From Halorubrum halodurans (GTDB lineage: Archaea; Halobacteriota; Halobacteria; Halobacteriales; Haloferacaceae), in contig NZ_NHPJ01000081.1 of assembly GCF_002252985.1 (NCBI RefSeq), positions 1-53,309 on the forward strand: a stretch of DNA of 53,309 bases, read 5' to 3'. Within the stretch, counting starts at the first letter, position 1. Each line of letters opens with the position of its first letter. The notes under the pieces are model-generated. The model did no database searches, was not told the DNA's origin, and saw nothing but the letters and a program-made list of their open reading frames with translations. Shown piece after piece: positions 17,737-25,115 of the stretch. Position numbers and translations under genes: made by a program.

Positions 17737-18241
17737 TCAACCAGTCTCACCTCGTGTATGATGGTGTCGCTGCGCCTGTGACGTGTTCTGAAGTTCAGCG
17801 TAGTTTTGTGGTATCCGCCCGGTGCGATTCCTCATCGATTTCACGGTAAGTTGTTACGGGGCAAATACGTTGCGCTGCGGAGTTAGTTCTCTAGATGACT
17901 AGCGGGGTGCTGATTTGTATAGCGGGATGTGGTTTACTTGCTCCGTGTTCGCCGTGTTTCACATCGATACTCGGTGTGCGAGGGGCGTGGATCCGTGTTT
18001 GTACGGCGTTAACCCCAGGGGTTCGAGGTCTTTTCTACGTGTTTCCAGGCGTGGATACGCGGTGTCGTGGCGGTGTGAGGGACTGAACCCGGTCTTTGAC
18101 CGGTGAAGGAGTATCTCGACTCTGCGGTGCTGGGCTGCTGTCGCCGTGCGGGGCTGCGTCGGTGAATGTGACATTCCATTAGTAGACTCCAACATTCAAG
18201 ACCCCTGCGGACGTGGCCGTATATAAATCAGGACTCGACTC
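17737..18241. other. 505-bp intergenic upstream of the recombinase
   Basis: This divergent region holds promoters for the zinc-ribbon gene and the recombinase (TATATAAAT near 18220-18228, about 20 bases before ATG 18242). TCCAACATTCA occurs at 18188 and again at 18258 within the gene start. A short CTAG-ATGA-CTAG repeat lies at 17892. It is the natural place for an attachment site, but I see no tRNA 3' end here. Confidence 0.4.
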
Positions 18242-19093
18242 ATGACTGACTCAATAGATTCCAACATTCACGGCACGACCGGCACGGATCCTGGTGATGA
18301 ACACTCCGACACCTCGAACAACTCCGAACACTCGAATCACTCCAGTCCCTCTGAAAACTCTAGTCTCTCCGAACACTCCACTCCCTCACAACACTCTAAA
18401 CACTCTGAACCCTCAGAACCCTCTAAAGACTCTAAGGGCTCTGGTGACTCCAATCACTCTAATTCCTCAGAACACTCCGGGTCCACGGACCGGAACGAGT
18501 CACGAGCCGCGGCGTGGCTCACCCCGGACCAAGTCGAAGCGATGCGGACCGCGTGCTACGACCGGTTCGCACAGTACCTGCAGGCTCGGAATGACGCGAT
18601 CCTCACTCTAATGTACGACACCGGGCTGCGCGTCGGTGAGCTCGTTGCGCTCAATGAAGCGATGCTGCGCAGCAACGGTGAGAACCTGTACTTACCACAA
18701 CACATCCAGAAAGACTACCCGAACGACAACACACCATCACCAGTCACCGTCGAACTCGCCGCGGATACAACACGGACGCTCCGGTCGTACCTGTCCGGAC
18801 GGTGGAAGGATACTGAGGCGTTGTTCCCGTCGCGGAAGGCTGACCGGATGACCACGCAGGGAGTCAGGTACGTCGTGTCGGATGCAGCGGAAGCAGCTGG
18901 TGTTGAACCGTTCCTGATTGACGGATCGAAAGGTGAGCCGGGGGATGTGACACCGCACACGTTGCGGCATTCCGTGGCGTACCGGATGCTGCACGTCGAA
19001 GACGGGAACACGTTGTATGATGTCCGGAACCGGTTACGTCACGCGTCGATCGTGACGACGGAACAAGTCTACGATCACTTCAGAACCGTGTAG
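18242..19093 (+). CDS. Tyrosine recombinase, catalytic domain only, low-complexity N-terminus
   Basis: A 283-residue protein. All core residues of the XerC/D-integrase family are visible: Arg130 (DTGLRVGEL), His239 and Arg242 (TPHTLRH), His267 (RLRHAS) and Tyr277 (VYDHF). The usual N-terminal SAM-like core-binding domain is absent. In its place, residues 20-85 are almost only Ser, His, Asn, Glu and Pro, coded by a nine-base periodic sequence. Family members without the core-binding domain need another way to grip DNA or act with a partner. The TATA box is close enough for a leaderless mRNA. It could integrate or resolve this element. The family is certain; activity on att sites is not shown. 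Confidence 0.85.
   Translation: MTDSIDSNIHGTTGTDPGDEHSDTSNNSEHSNHSSPSENSSLSEHSTPSQHSKHSEPSEPSKDSKGSGDSNHSNSSEHSGSTDRNESRAAAWLTPDQVEAMRTACYDRFAQYLQARNDAILTLMYDTGLRVGELVALNEAMLRSNGENLYLPQHIQKDYPNDNTPSPVTVELAADTTRTLRSYLSGRWKDTEALFPSRKADRMTTQGVRYVVSDAAEAAGVEPFLIDGSKGEPGDVTPHTLRHSVAYRMLHVEDGNTLYDVRNRLRHASIVTTEQVYDHFRTV
18300..18480 (+). repeat. Nine-base-periodic low-complexity tract (AACACTCC-type) in the recombinase
   Basis: Units such as GAACACTCC and CAACACTCT recur about every nine bases and code Ser-Glu-His / Ser-Asn-His. The same nucleotide pattern occurs in non-coding DNA at 23633-23672, 39994-40031 and 42000-42037, and reversed at 40803-40862. Confidence 0.6.
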
Positions 19094-19144
19094 TGTCTCG
19101 ACGCGTTCGTGTTGTGTTACGCTTTGTGAACGTTGTCACGTCAC

Positions 19145-19561
19145 TTACCCCGCGGTGTGTTGTTCACCGATGATCGACGGGAATGTGAATGTAATGACTG
19201 CCAACACTACAAGCACCATTATGAGCACCGGCACGGTAAGGATAACGAACCATGTAGGGTAAGTGAAGATCGTGGTTGTTGCAGTGACGAACACGACTCC
19301 GATCAACACGGGTGTTATTGTGGGTGGTCTTCGGGCGTCACGGTCTGTGAACCACGAATACAGTTCAAGACCCATCGGTGCGACCGCAGCTACAACCATT
19401 ATACCGAGGAACAGGCTTGTTGGACCGTATACGATGTCGTGCCCGACGAGGAACAGGAATACTGGGAGAGAGACGTAGTAACTAACGTACGCGGCCTTCA
19501 TCATCGTTACTTCCCGGATTTTGAGTGGTAGGAACTGTTGTTGGAGTTGTGTGACGTTCAT
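19145..19561 (-). CDS. Small membrane protein with four hydrophobic segments
   Basis: I start at ATG 19561 (MNVTQLQQQFLPLKIREV, 138 residues) because a class B promoter box at 19585-19594 lies just upstream. The longer frame reads through that box. Hydrophobic segments span about 20-38, 43-63, 85-101 and 104-128, with charged loops DRDARRP between the second and third. It is probably an inner-membrane protein of unknown role. Its promoter is almost the same as that of the TFB-like gene (38515), so the two may be co-regulated. Confidence 0.65.
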   Translation of the reverse strand: MNVTQLQQQFLPLKIREVTMMKAAYVSYYVSLPVFLFLVGHDIVYGPTSLFLGIMVVAAVAPMGLELYSWFTDRDARRPPTITPVLIGVVFVTATTTIFTYPTWFVILTVPVLIMVLVVLAVITFTFPSIIGEQHTAG

Positions 19562-19584
19562 ACATGGTACTGTACGCTCCACGG

Positions 19585-19599
19585 ACCGGTAAACCCTCG
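19585..19599 (-). promoter_or_regulatory. Class B promoter box before the membrane gene at 19561
   Basis: The minus strand reads GTTTACCGGTCCGTG and continues GAGCGTACAGTACC. The promoter at 38537 has the same run with only scattered changes. Confidence 0.55.
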
Positions 19600-19613
19600 T
19601 GAATGTCACGCGG

Positions 19614-19656
19614 TCAGAAACGTTTTCACACGAGACTCACTGTGAAACGCTTCTGA
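19614..19656. terminator. Hairpin between divergent genes (arms TCAGAARCGTTTTCACA)
   Basis: Imperfect inverted repeat with 17-base arms around CGAGACTCA. It lies between the class B box and the TATA box of the gene at 19712, so it may be an operator or insulator rather than a terminator. Its inner half (TTTCACA...TGTGAAA) resembles the dispersed 24-bp palindrome. Confidence 0.4.
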
Positions 19657-19677
19657 CTGGTACTCGCCCGACCCGGA

Positions 19678-19689
19678 AATATATAAACC
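19678..19689 (+). promoter_or_regulatory. TATA box of the gene at 19712
   Basis: AATATATAAACCGG is centred about 28 bases before ATG 19712, predicting a leaderless or near-leaderless mRNA. Confidence 0.6.
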
Positions 19690-19711
19690 GGACCGGAGAA
19701 CACCCGGGTGT

Positions 19712-20644
19712 ATGCCACGCAGTCCTGACACTGCGAGACTTGACCAGTCAGCGACACGACCGGTGGAAATCACCCGGCACATCGAAACTGAAGTTCTCGA
19801 TACGACTCCGCACCCACCAATCGACGTTGACCTTACCGACTGTAAACCAACGACTCGATACGTGCTGACCGACGACGCGGTCCCCGACGAGTATACCGGT
19901 CCGCGTGAATTCACCGCGTATCTGCACTGCCCGCCACGGAACCCGGGAGATAAGACGAGTTACTTCACCTGGCCCGCCACGACCGGGCCGGGGAATGCGA
20001 CGACACCGGACGGTGACGCGGTGCACGCCGTCGAATTCTACGGCACCGTTCCCGAGTTACGGTGGACGTTCCGGTACACCGATATTAAATCGATTCTCGA
20101 CTCGACACCAGGCCCTGACCCTGACTTCAATCCGGGACCCCCGGATGACCGTGACGACTTACACGGCACCACCACTGCGACGCGGTCACTGCCGGGGCCG
20201 GCGGAGACACGCACCACAACCACGTCGTCCGCGTCGAGTCCCCGGTCCACCGGGTCGACGAGCGGCGAGGAACCGTCACCGGCTCACCGCGGAGCGACCG
20301 GTGAGCTCGCTGTGAAGTACCTTACAGCGTTCGAATCGTCTGTGAGGCGGTTTATGTCGATGGTTGAACGGGAAGAGAGTGACGTGTGGGGTGAGCCGGT
20401 AACGGTCACGGACTGGGGAATAACGTACACGGGAGACCCTGACCGTGTGAGTAAACGCGTTGCGTGGAACGCGTGCGGCGTGTCGTCACCGGACCCGTAC
20501 GAGTCTCGTGGCGGTATGATACCGGATCCGCCGCAGCACGTGGAACAGTACGTGGACGTGTTGATCGAGTCGGTCCAGGTTCCTGAAACGGTTCCGGTGG
20601 TGACTCGTCCTCTCTTCACCGTCCCGGACTCGGTGGCTCGGTAA
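19712..20644 (+). CDS. Unknown 310-residue protein
   Basis: The N-terminal 130 residues are beta-rich with Asp/Thr (TRPVEITRHIETEVLDTTPHPPIDVDLTDCKPTTRYVL). The middle (about 130-200) is a low-complexity Pro/Asp/Ser/Thr linker. The C-terminal 100 residues include LAVKYLTAFESSVRRFMSMVEREESDVWGEP and a final valine-rich strand. I do not recognise either domain. No zinc or catalytic motif is seen. It is flanked by minus-strand genes and has its own TATA box. Confidence 0.65.
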   Translation: MPRSPDTARLDQSATRPVEITRHIETEVLDTTPHPPIDVDLTDCKPTTRYVLTDDAVPDEYTGPREFTAYLHCPPRNPGDKTSYFTWPATTGPGNATTPDGDAVHAVEFYGTVPELRWTFRYTDIKSILDSTPGPDPDFNPGPPDDRDDLHGTTTATRSLPGPAETRTTTTSSASSPRSTGSTSGEEPSPAHRGATGELAVKYLTAFESSVRRFMSMVEREESDVWGEPVTVTDWGITYTGDPDRVSKRVAWNACGVSSPDPYESRGGMIPDPPQHVEQYVDVLIESVQVPETVPVVTRPLFTVPDSVAR

Positions 20645-20670
20645 CGTTCGGTGCGGCGGGGTGCGGCGTG

Positions 20671-21153
20671 TTACTTGTACAAGGGTTGCGTGCCGGTGAC
20701 GGTGCCGATCGCGTCGCTGGCTGCGGGACCGATCGCGGCTGCGGTCCGGGTCCCGGCGTTGATTTCAGTTCGCCCGGCATCGTCAACGGTCGCGGTTGGG
20801 AGTCCTTGCTTGTCAGCGGTTCCGACGAGATCGTTGAGCTCCGTTACGTCACTACATCCAAGCACAATCTTCGCTGCGAGCCCGGTTTCCCATTCATTCC
20901 GGATGTCCGGCCCGGTGTTGTTTGCTGCCCAGAGTGAGGCGTGTGCGGCTTGTACAGCTGCTTTCCCTGCAGTCAAGTCGAGATCTGTTCTGATGATTGC
21001 TTGTTTTAATCCACGTCGTCGTCGCCGGTGTCGGTGTTCGTGTTGGTGTGTCGCGGCATTGGTTTTCACGTGGGTTCTGGTGTCGGCGTCGACGGGTACG
21101 TGTTCCCGGTTGGCTGGGCGAGTCGGTGCTGGTCGCGGTGCGTGGGTTGCCAT
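20671..21153 (-). CDS. pth2: Peptidyl-tRNA hydrolase 2 (Pth2) with basic N-terminal extension
   Basis: A 160-residue protein. From about residue 49, LKQAIIRTDLDLTAGKAAVQAAHASLWAA matches Pth2 (Lys and His of the active site region). DAGRTEINAGTRTAAAIGPAASDAIGTVTG matches its C-terminal core with the conserved Asp-Ala-Gly-Arg-Thr. Pth2 releases peptides from stalled peptidyl-tRNA. The first 48 residues are an added His/Arg-rich tail (HQHEHRHRRRRR), not part of the family's roughly 115-residue length. They are coded in the 88-base overlap with the methyltransferase gene, so the extension may have arisen by overprinting. A second Pth2 beside the chromosomal one would suit an element that stresses translation, but that is speculation. 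Confidence 0.85.
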   Translation of the reverse strand: MATHAPRPAPTRPANREHVPVDADTRTHVKTNAATHQHEHRHRRRRRGLKQAIIRTDLDLTAGKAAVQAAHASLWAANNTGPDIRNEWETGLAAKIVLGCSDVTELNDLVGTADKQGLPTATVDDAGRTEINAGTRTAAAIGPAASDAIGTVTGTQPLYK

Positions 21154-21800
21154 GCGGTTAATTCCTGTTGCTCGTGGTGCTCGTCGATTCCTCGGCGGAG
21201 TGCAGCGCTGACTCCGGTTGGGATTTCGGCGCGGGCGGCCGGATCGCGTGGTAATGGTCGGTCGTCGGTGTCGTCCGTGAGTGACCCGCCGTCGTGACAG
21301 TCTCCGCCGGGTGGGCAGTACTGCCAGTCTACGCGTGGGAGTTCACCCCAGAACCACGTGGCTTTCCGGTACGGTGTGCCGTACTGGCAGTACGTGATGC
21401 GGGCGTCTGGCGGGCCGAGTGCGTGCTGGAGTCGACTGGCTTCCGGGTTCTCGATGACGTAGTACTCCGGGTTGAGACCGTGGATGAGTCCGACGCAGTG
21501 CATTGCTGTGACGAACGCGTCACGGGCAGCGTCCGTGACGGGGTCACCGTCGTCGTTGAAGGGTTGTTTCCATGCGGCAGCTTTCGAGAATTCGGTGCAT
21601 GGTGGGGATGCGAGGATTACGTCCGGGTCGTTCGGGAGTCGGTCGTCGCTCGCATCGAGATCCCGGATGTCCGCGCAGATGTCGGGGTTGTGGTCCGGGT
21701 TAATGTCTACCGTGACGACGTTCCAGTCCGGGTGGTCGTGGAATGCGCTGCTGAAGCCACCACGACCGGCGAATAAGTCGATACAGGTTTTCGATACCAT
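21066..21800 (-). CDS. DNA (cytosine-5) methyltransferase, short phage-type
   Basis: A 244-residue protein. Motif I DLFAGRGGFSSAF (9-20), motif IV SPPCTEFS with catalytic Cys68, motif VI VIENPEAS, and a motif VIII-like YCQYGTPYRKATWFWG are present. It lacks the long target-recognition domain of bacterial Dcm enzymes, as in phage and archaeal-virus orphans. No matching endonuclease is adjacent, so it probably protects the element or alters expression. The C-terminal tail is Thr/Pro/His-rich and overlaps the start of Pth2. A class C box lies at 21844-21853. Confidence 0.85.
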   Translation of the reverse strand: MVSKTCIDLFAGRGGFSSAFHDHPDWNVVTVDINPDHNPDICADIRDLDASDDRLPNDPDVILASPPCTEFSKAAAWKQPFNDDGDPVTDAARDAFVTAMHCVGLIHGLNPEYYVIENPEASRLQHALGPPDARITYCQYGTPYRKATWFWGELPRVDWQYCPPGGDCHDGGSLTDDTDDRPLPRDPAARAEIPTGVSAALRRGIDEHHEQQELTAWQPTHRDQHRLAQPTGNTYPSTPTPEPT

Positions 21801-21843
21801 ACAGTGCGCGTCACCTCTTACTCTGTATTAATGCCGTGCGTCG

Positions 21844-21853
21844 GGTTAAACGC
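21844..21853 (-). promoter_or_regulatory. Class C promoter box before the methyltransferase
   Basis: GCGTTTAACC on the minus strand is 44-53 bases before ATG 21800; the intervening leader contains AGAGGTGA near the start. Confidence 0.45.
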
Positions 21854-21859
21854 CAGTAA

Positions 21860-22180
21860 TCATTCCGCACACGCAGTGTGGTGTGTATCGCAGTTAGACA
21901 CACTCCGGGTTACAACACGTACTCGGCCTGGTAGGGCGCGCCGGGCAAGACGCCCGCGGCGACGGCACCTCGTACCCGGGACCGGTCTTATGTAATTCGG
22001 AATTCGGGAATACCGGCACTGGGTTACATAATGCCGGGTTAGAATGAGTTCAGCGTCGTTTTCCCGTGCCCCGCGGTTCGTGTCGGGCGCGTCAATCCTG
22101 TCACCAGGGTAGGTCAGGTCGCGCCGGCTGCGGATGCCGGTGACGGCATCGATGCCGTGTCCTGGTGTGGTGTCACTCAT
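21860..22180 (-). CDS. Unknown small protein, last of a coupled micro-operon
   Basis: A 106-residue frame whose ATG overlaps the stop of the gene before it (ATGA). The first 60 residues (MSDTTPGHGIDAVTGIRSRRDLTYPGDRIDAP) look like protein. The rest is Arg-rich and may be read into non-coding DNA, since a long inverted repeat (TATGTAA...TTACATA, about 21989-22030) lies inside it. The true gene may be shorter or decayed. Confidence 0.4.
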   Translation of the reverse strand: MSDTTPGHGIDAVTGIRSRRDLTYPGDRIDAPDTNRGARENDAELILTRHYVTQCRYSRIPNYIRPVPGTRCRRRGRLARRALPGRVRVVTRSVSNCDTHHTACAE

Positions 22181-22323
22181 TTCTCGTCACTGTCCTTTGT
22201 GAACACCATATCCGGGGTGTAATCCCATTCAGTCACCTCAACACCAGGTAATCCTTCGAGGAGTTCCCGGACCGCATCCGCTGTTGCTGTCCCGTCAATC
22301 TCTGCAGTGATTCGGTATTTCAT
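22177..22323 (-). CDS. 48-residue acidic protein
   Basis: Too short for most gene finders. It reads MKYRITAEIDGTATADAVRELLEGLPGVEVTEWDYTPDMVF and ends Asp-Glu-Lys. The pattern strand-helix-strand resembles half a ferredoxin-like fold. Its ATG overlaps the stop of the preceding gene and its stop overlaps the next ATG, so translation is probably coupled on both sides. Confidence 0.65.
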   Translation of the reverse strand: MKYRITAEIDGTATADAVRELLEGLPGVEVTEWDYTPDMVFTKDSDEK

Positions 22324-22502
22324 CGGCTCTCACCGTCTATGGAGATACAGTGACTCGGGGCAATCCCAGCCCGACAGTCCGGACACACACTCCCGTGCTC
22401 GTCCTTGATGCGTGCGTGTGCTGCGATCGCGCCGGGAGTGTCCGGGACGAACACGGTGTATTCCGGGTATGAGTCGCCGCACTTCCCGCATTCCCGAGTC
22501 AT
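22320..22502 (-). CDS. 60-residue zinc-finger protein
   Basis: CGKCGDSY near the N-terminus and CPDCRAG near residue 40 form a four-Cys zinc site around a short helical insert (AIAAHARIKDEHG). It is coupled by ATGA overlaps to the genes on both sides. Small zinc-finger proteins of this type are plentiful in haloarchaea; the partner is unknown. Confidence 0.65.
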   Translation of the reverse strand: MTRECGKCGDSYPEYTVFVPDTPGAIAAHARIKDEHGSVCPDCRAGIAPSHCISIDGESR

Positions 22503-22732
22503 CGTTCCTCACCGTCCTCGACGACGTACTCTAACAGCACTACATCCGGGATCTCAACGCGTTGCTTCGTCGCGTCGATGTATGCCTGCTCGTTGTCAGT
22601 GAAGTCCGTGTACGGATTCCCGCCGGGTACGTGCTCCCACACGATATGCCGGTCAAGACCCAGTGACGATACCTCACGGGCAGTGACACCGCATTCGCTG
22701 CATCTGTAAATCGTGTGCGTGTCTTCACTCAT
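22499..22732 (-). CDS. 77-residue zinc-finger protein
   Basis: The N-terminus reads YRCSECGVTAREVSSLGLDRHIVWEHV, a C2H2-like finger (Cys-x2-Cys, His-x4-His). The C-terminal half is acidic and hydrophobic. It is the first of the four ATGA-coupled genes and starts 16 bases after the membrane-anchored gene ending at 22748, so all five are probably one transcript. Confidence 0.65.
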   Translation of the reverse strand: MSEDTHTIYRCSECGVTAREVSSLGLDRHIVWEHVPGGNPYTDFTDNEQAYIDATKQRVEIPDVVLLEYVVEDGEER

Positions 22733-22747
22733 ACTCGGTGTTGGTAT

Positions 22748-23275
22748 TCAGTTGGTGTTGACCGCGTCAGTTGCGACTTGATACGCTCTGTACGCTGCAC
22801 GGAACGGTGCGAGGAGTGTAAGCAGCACTGCACCTACGAGACTCAGCACACTGACTCCCCACACCCACGCAGCTTCTCGGACCGGGTGCAGCACGATCGC
22901 TGCGGTCGATCGGAGATTACTGGTGTCCTCGACGCTTTCCTCATCGTCGTCTGATTCAGGAATGAATTCGGGGAGTATCTCATCGCGGAACACGGGCACG
23001 TCGTCATCATCGACGAATAACACGAACAAATCGCCGTGCGGTGTGACTGGTGTGCCTTCATCTGCATAGTACCGGTTCGAATCGTGGACACTTGCACTGT
23101 TGATGCGTTCACCGTGTTCATCAATCAGCGCTTCAAATTCCTCAAGTGGGAGTGTCCAATTCAAATCGTCTGGTCCCCATGCTGAGGTACTGGCTGGTAC
23201 CACACCAACCCTCACGGTCTCCGTACCATCTGGAATGACTCTGTGCGACGTGAGTTCGTCTATGTTCTCTATCAT
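22748..23275 (-). CDS. Unknown protein with one C-terminal membrane segment
   Basis: I choose ATG 23275 (MIENIDELTSHRVIPDGTETVRVGVV, 175 residues) because a class C box at 23299-23308 lies about 28 bases upstream, predicting a leaderless mRNA. The upstream extension in the same frame crosses that box and the neighbouring small gene. Residues 1-120 are a soluble acidic domain. About 135-160 (WVWGVSVLSLVGAVLLTLLAPF) is a membrane helix, followed by a short basic tail. It looks like a tail-anchored protein leading the zinc-finger micro-operon. Confidence 0.65.
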   Translation of the reverse strand: MIENIDELTSHRVIPDGTETVRVGVVPASTSAWGPDDLNWTLPLEEFEALIDEHGERINSASVHDSNRYYADEGTPVTPHGDLFVLFVDDDDVPVFRDEILPEFIPESDDDEESVEDTSNLRSTAAIVLHPVREAAWVWGVSVLSLVGAVLLTLLAPFRAAYRAYQVATDAVNTN

Positions 23276-23298
23276 ACGTGTTAGTACGTTGTACGGCG

Positions 23299-23318
23299 GG
23301 TTAAACGCCAGTGAATAT
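23299..23318 (-). promoter_or_regulatory. Class C promoter box before the gene at 23275
   Basis: The minus strand reads ATATTCACTGGCGTTTAACC. The TATA-like core is about 28 bases before the ATG. Confidence 0.5.
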
Positions 23319-23361
23319 CTTGTACGTGGTGTTCGTGGTTCCCCTTCCCATTCCTGGTGTC

Positions 23362-23460
23362 TCATCCCGCGTATGATCGCCACTGACTCTGGTAGTACCA
23401 GGACGCACCGATACCGTATATTGCGAGTCCGAGGTGCTGGATGTTACTGTTGCGTGTCAT
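23362..23460 (-). CDS. 32-residue protein with regulon-type leader
   Basis: It reads MTRNSNIQHLGLAIYGIGAS and ends YYQSQWRSYAG. It is too short for usual finders, but it has a full regulon leader (CAGGTGACCAGCA before the ATG, CTCACAACACG further up) and a class A-prime promoter at 23511-23546. The MTRNSN start is the same as in other regulon genes. The middle could be a short amphipathic or membrane helix. Function unknown. Confidence 0.6.
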   Translation of the reverse strand: MTRNSNIQHLGLAIYGIGASWYYQSQWRSYAG

Positions 23461-23510
23461 TGCTGGTCACCTGCTGCGTGTTGTGAGGGTACCCAGTCAC
23501 GGGTTCCTTC

Positions 23511-23546
23511 GCACTATACTGTAATGTCTACATTAGTATAAACACT
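23511..23546 (-). promoter_or_regulatory. Class A-prime promoter (TATA plus TATACTGTAA-type element)
   Basis: TATA-like GTTTATAC on the minus strand (about 23537-23544) is followed by a TACAGTATAGTG element where class A promoters carry TTACTTTGTAA. The leader downstream matches the class A leader. Confidence 0.5.
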
Positions 23547-23728
23547 TGCTTGTCTGGTACAGTACATCAACTACCGGCACTCGCTCCCTACACCACACAC
23601 CACCAATTCACACAAGGTACACTGTGAAACACACGGAACACTCGAAACACTCCAACCACTCCAACGACACACGAGCACACCGCGGCAGCACACGGGCACA
23701 CCGGCGTCACGATCGTCACCATCACGAC

Positions 23729-23742
23729 GTTTACCGGTCCGG
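23729..23742 (+). promoter_or_regulatory. Class B promoter box before the gene at 23771
   Basis: GTTTACCGGTCCGG begins 42 bases before ATG 23771. Confidence 0.5.
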
Positions 23743-23770
23743 CCCTCGTACACATACCCAGTGACCGTCA

Positions 23771-24286
23771 ATGCAAGACGATACGACCAGTGACCAGGCA
23801 CCCGGCAGTACAACGACTACAACCACGACTCCCGACCAGTCACACCCGGGCCGCGCAACCAACAACAACAACGACGGTGAAGACGGTGACCGTGATGCGT
23901 CTACCGGTAGTAACACCACACCGGACACGCCCGGTGAGTCACCCTCAACGGACCCGGACGGGGACGAATCAACACCTCGTCTCGACGCGGTTCCTGATGA
24001 GTACGAAACACTCCTGACGGGCGTAACCGCGATCACGGCGTTGTTCACCCGTCCAGGAGCTTCTTCCTCGTCTGTGGATCGTGATGCGTTCCTCGATGCG
24101 GTGCGGTCTGCGCCGGCAGGTCACCTCACGGTGCTGATCGCGGTGTTCGTGGGGTTGACTGCAGGTGTTGTGTTCGCAGCGTGGGGTGTCGCAGGTGTTG
24201 TGACGGAGTCTGTTCTCACTCGGCCGTTCGTTACGATCGGGGTCTTGGTTTTGTTTGAGCGGTTCCGGGTTTCGCTGGCGTCGTAA
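23771..24286 (+). CDS. Membrane protein with long low-complexity N-terminus
   Basis: A 171-residue protein. Residues 1-75 are Asp/Thr/Gly/Asn-rich and disordered, with a Thr run. Residues 76-115 are a helical acidic segment (EYETLLTGVTAITALFTRPGAS). Two hydrophobic helices follow (HLTVLIAVFVGLTAGVVFAAWGVAGVV and FVTIGVLVLFERFRVS). It is probably anchored in the membrane with the acidic part outside or at the surface. No family recognised. Confidence 0.65.
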   Translation: MQDDTTSDQAPGSTTTTTTTPDQSHPGRATNNNNDGEDGDRDASTGSNTTPDTPGESPSTDPDGDESTPRLDAVPDEYETLLTGVTAITALFTRPGASSSSVDRDAFLDAVRSAPAGHLTVLIAVFVGLTAGVVFAAWGVAGVVTESVLTRPFVTIGVLVLFERFRVSLAS

Positions 24287-24340
24287 CACGACGCGGTTAC
24301 GTGTTGATGAGTATACCGAACTGGTTTGCTGGAGTTTCCG

Positions 24341-24589
24341 TCAGGAGTTGGTTTCACGTTGTCCTTGGATCGTCTCCAGCACGTCCAGTGTTCCTTCAGC
24401 TCGCTGAATCTTCGCAGCCGCGTCGGACCGGTAGTCGTCGAGCGTTGACGGTGAGATACCCATACGTTCGGCAGCGTCATCGCGTGACAGTTGTTCGATC
24501 TCTCGGTACACGTACGCCTCTGCCTGCCGTTCTGTGAGTAGGTCAGCACCGGCCAGCATCTCGATCTTGTCTGCGATCGAGTACTGCAT
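24341..24589 (-). CDS. Sigma-70 region-4-like HTH protein
   Basis: I choose ATG 24589 (MQYSIADKIEMLAGADLLTERQAEAY, 82 residues). LLTERQAEAYVYREIEQLSRDDAAERMGISPSTLDDYRSDAAAKI follows the sigma region 4 / LuxR-type helix-turn-helix pattern. The protein is a bare DNA-binding domain. It begins 3 bases after the stop of the upstream gene, so the two form an operon. Archaeal proteins with this fold are regulators, not sigma factors. Confidence 0.72.
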   Translation of the reverse strand: MQYSIADKIEMLAGADLLTERQAEAYVYREIEQLSRDDAAERMGISPSTLDDYRSDAAAKIQRAEGTLDVLETIQGQRETNS

Positions 24590-24591
24590 TG

Positions 24592-24990
24592 TTACTGGTC
24601 CCGGCGTTTGTTTGCTGTCTCTAGTTTTACGGTGTAGCTGTCTCCTTCGTAGGGGTTCGTGACCTTGATGGTGTGAGTATCGACGTGGGACATATTGCCT
24701 TCTGCGCCGCCGGTTCCGAACAGCGCTGCGCTGATCCATTCACGGGTTTCCGTGTCGATGTCTTTATCTACGGTCTCCCATCCGGTCACGTCGTAGAGGA
24801 CGACGCCACGGCCGGGGAGCCCCTCGTATTCGTGCTTGATGACTCCGTATTCAGCAGCGTCTACGTCGGGGTAGAACGCTACCTCTTTGTTGTTGTTTGC
24901 GAGTTGAAATCTCGCGGTCGGGACTTCGTGCCGTAGGTCGTCGGCCGTGACTGTTTCGTCGTTGCTGGTAGTGGTGGTGTTCTGCGCCAT
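24592..24990 (-). CDS. Unknown acidic protein, operon with the HTH gene
   Basis: I choose ATG 24990 (MAQNTTTTSNDETVTADDLRHE, 132 residues). The frame upstream is less protein-like and crosses the likely promoter (an AT-rich stretch with TTATTATGG near 25012-25022). It is beta-rich with Asp/Glu/Thr (ARFQLANNNKEVAFYPDVDAAEYGVIKHEYEGLPGRGVVLYD). There is no zinc or membrane motif. The HTH gene follows almost directly. Confidence 0.6.
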   Translation of the reverse strand: MAQNTTTTSNDETVTADDLRHEVPTARFQLANNNKEVAFYPDVDAAEYGVIKHEYEGLPGRGVVLYDVTGWETVDKDIDTETREWISAALFGTGGAEGNMSHVDTHTIKVTNPYEGDSYTVKLETANKRRDQ

Positions 24991-25115
24991 TGCATTACGT
25001 ATTATGGTACGCAACCATAATAAGTGTTCGGGTGGTATAGTACGCAAACTCGGGTGTCGGGATTCTTTCCCCTCAGTCGCATCACTCCCATAGTTCGACA
25101 CGGTGTGATTCCCCG

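Noticed and set aside
18005..18040. tRNA-like GGGGTTCGAGG near the recombinase as an attachment site
   Set aside because: Only a few bases resemble a T arm and no stems form around them.
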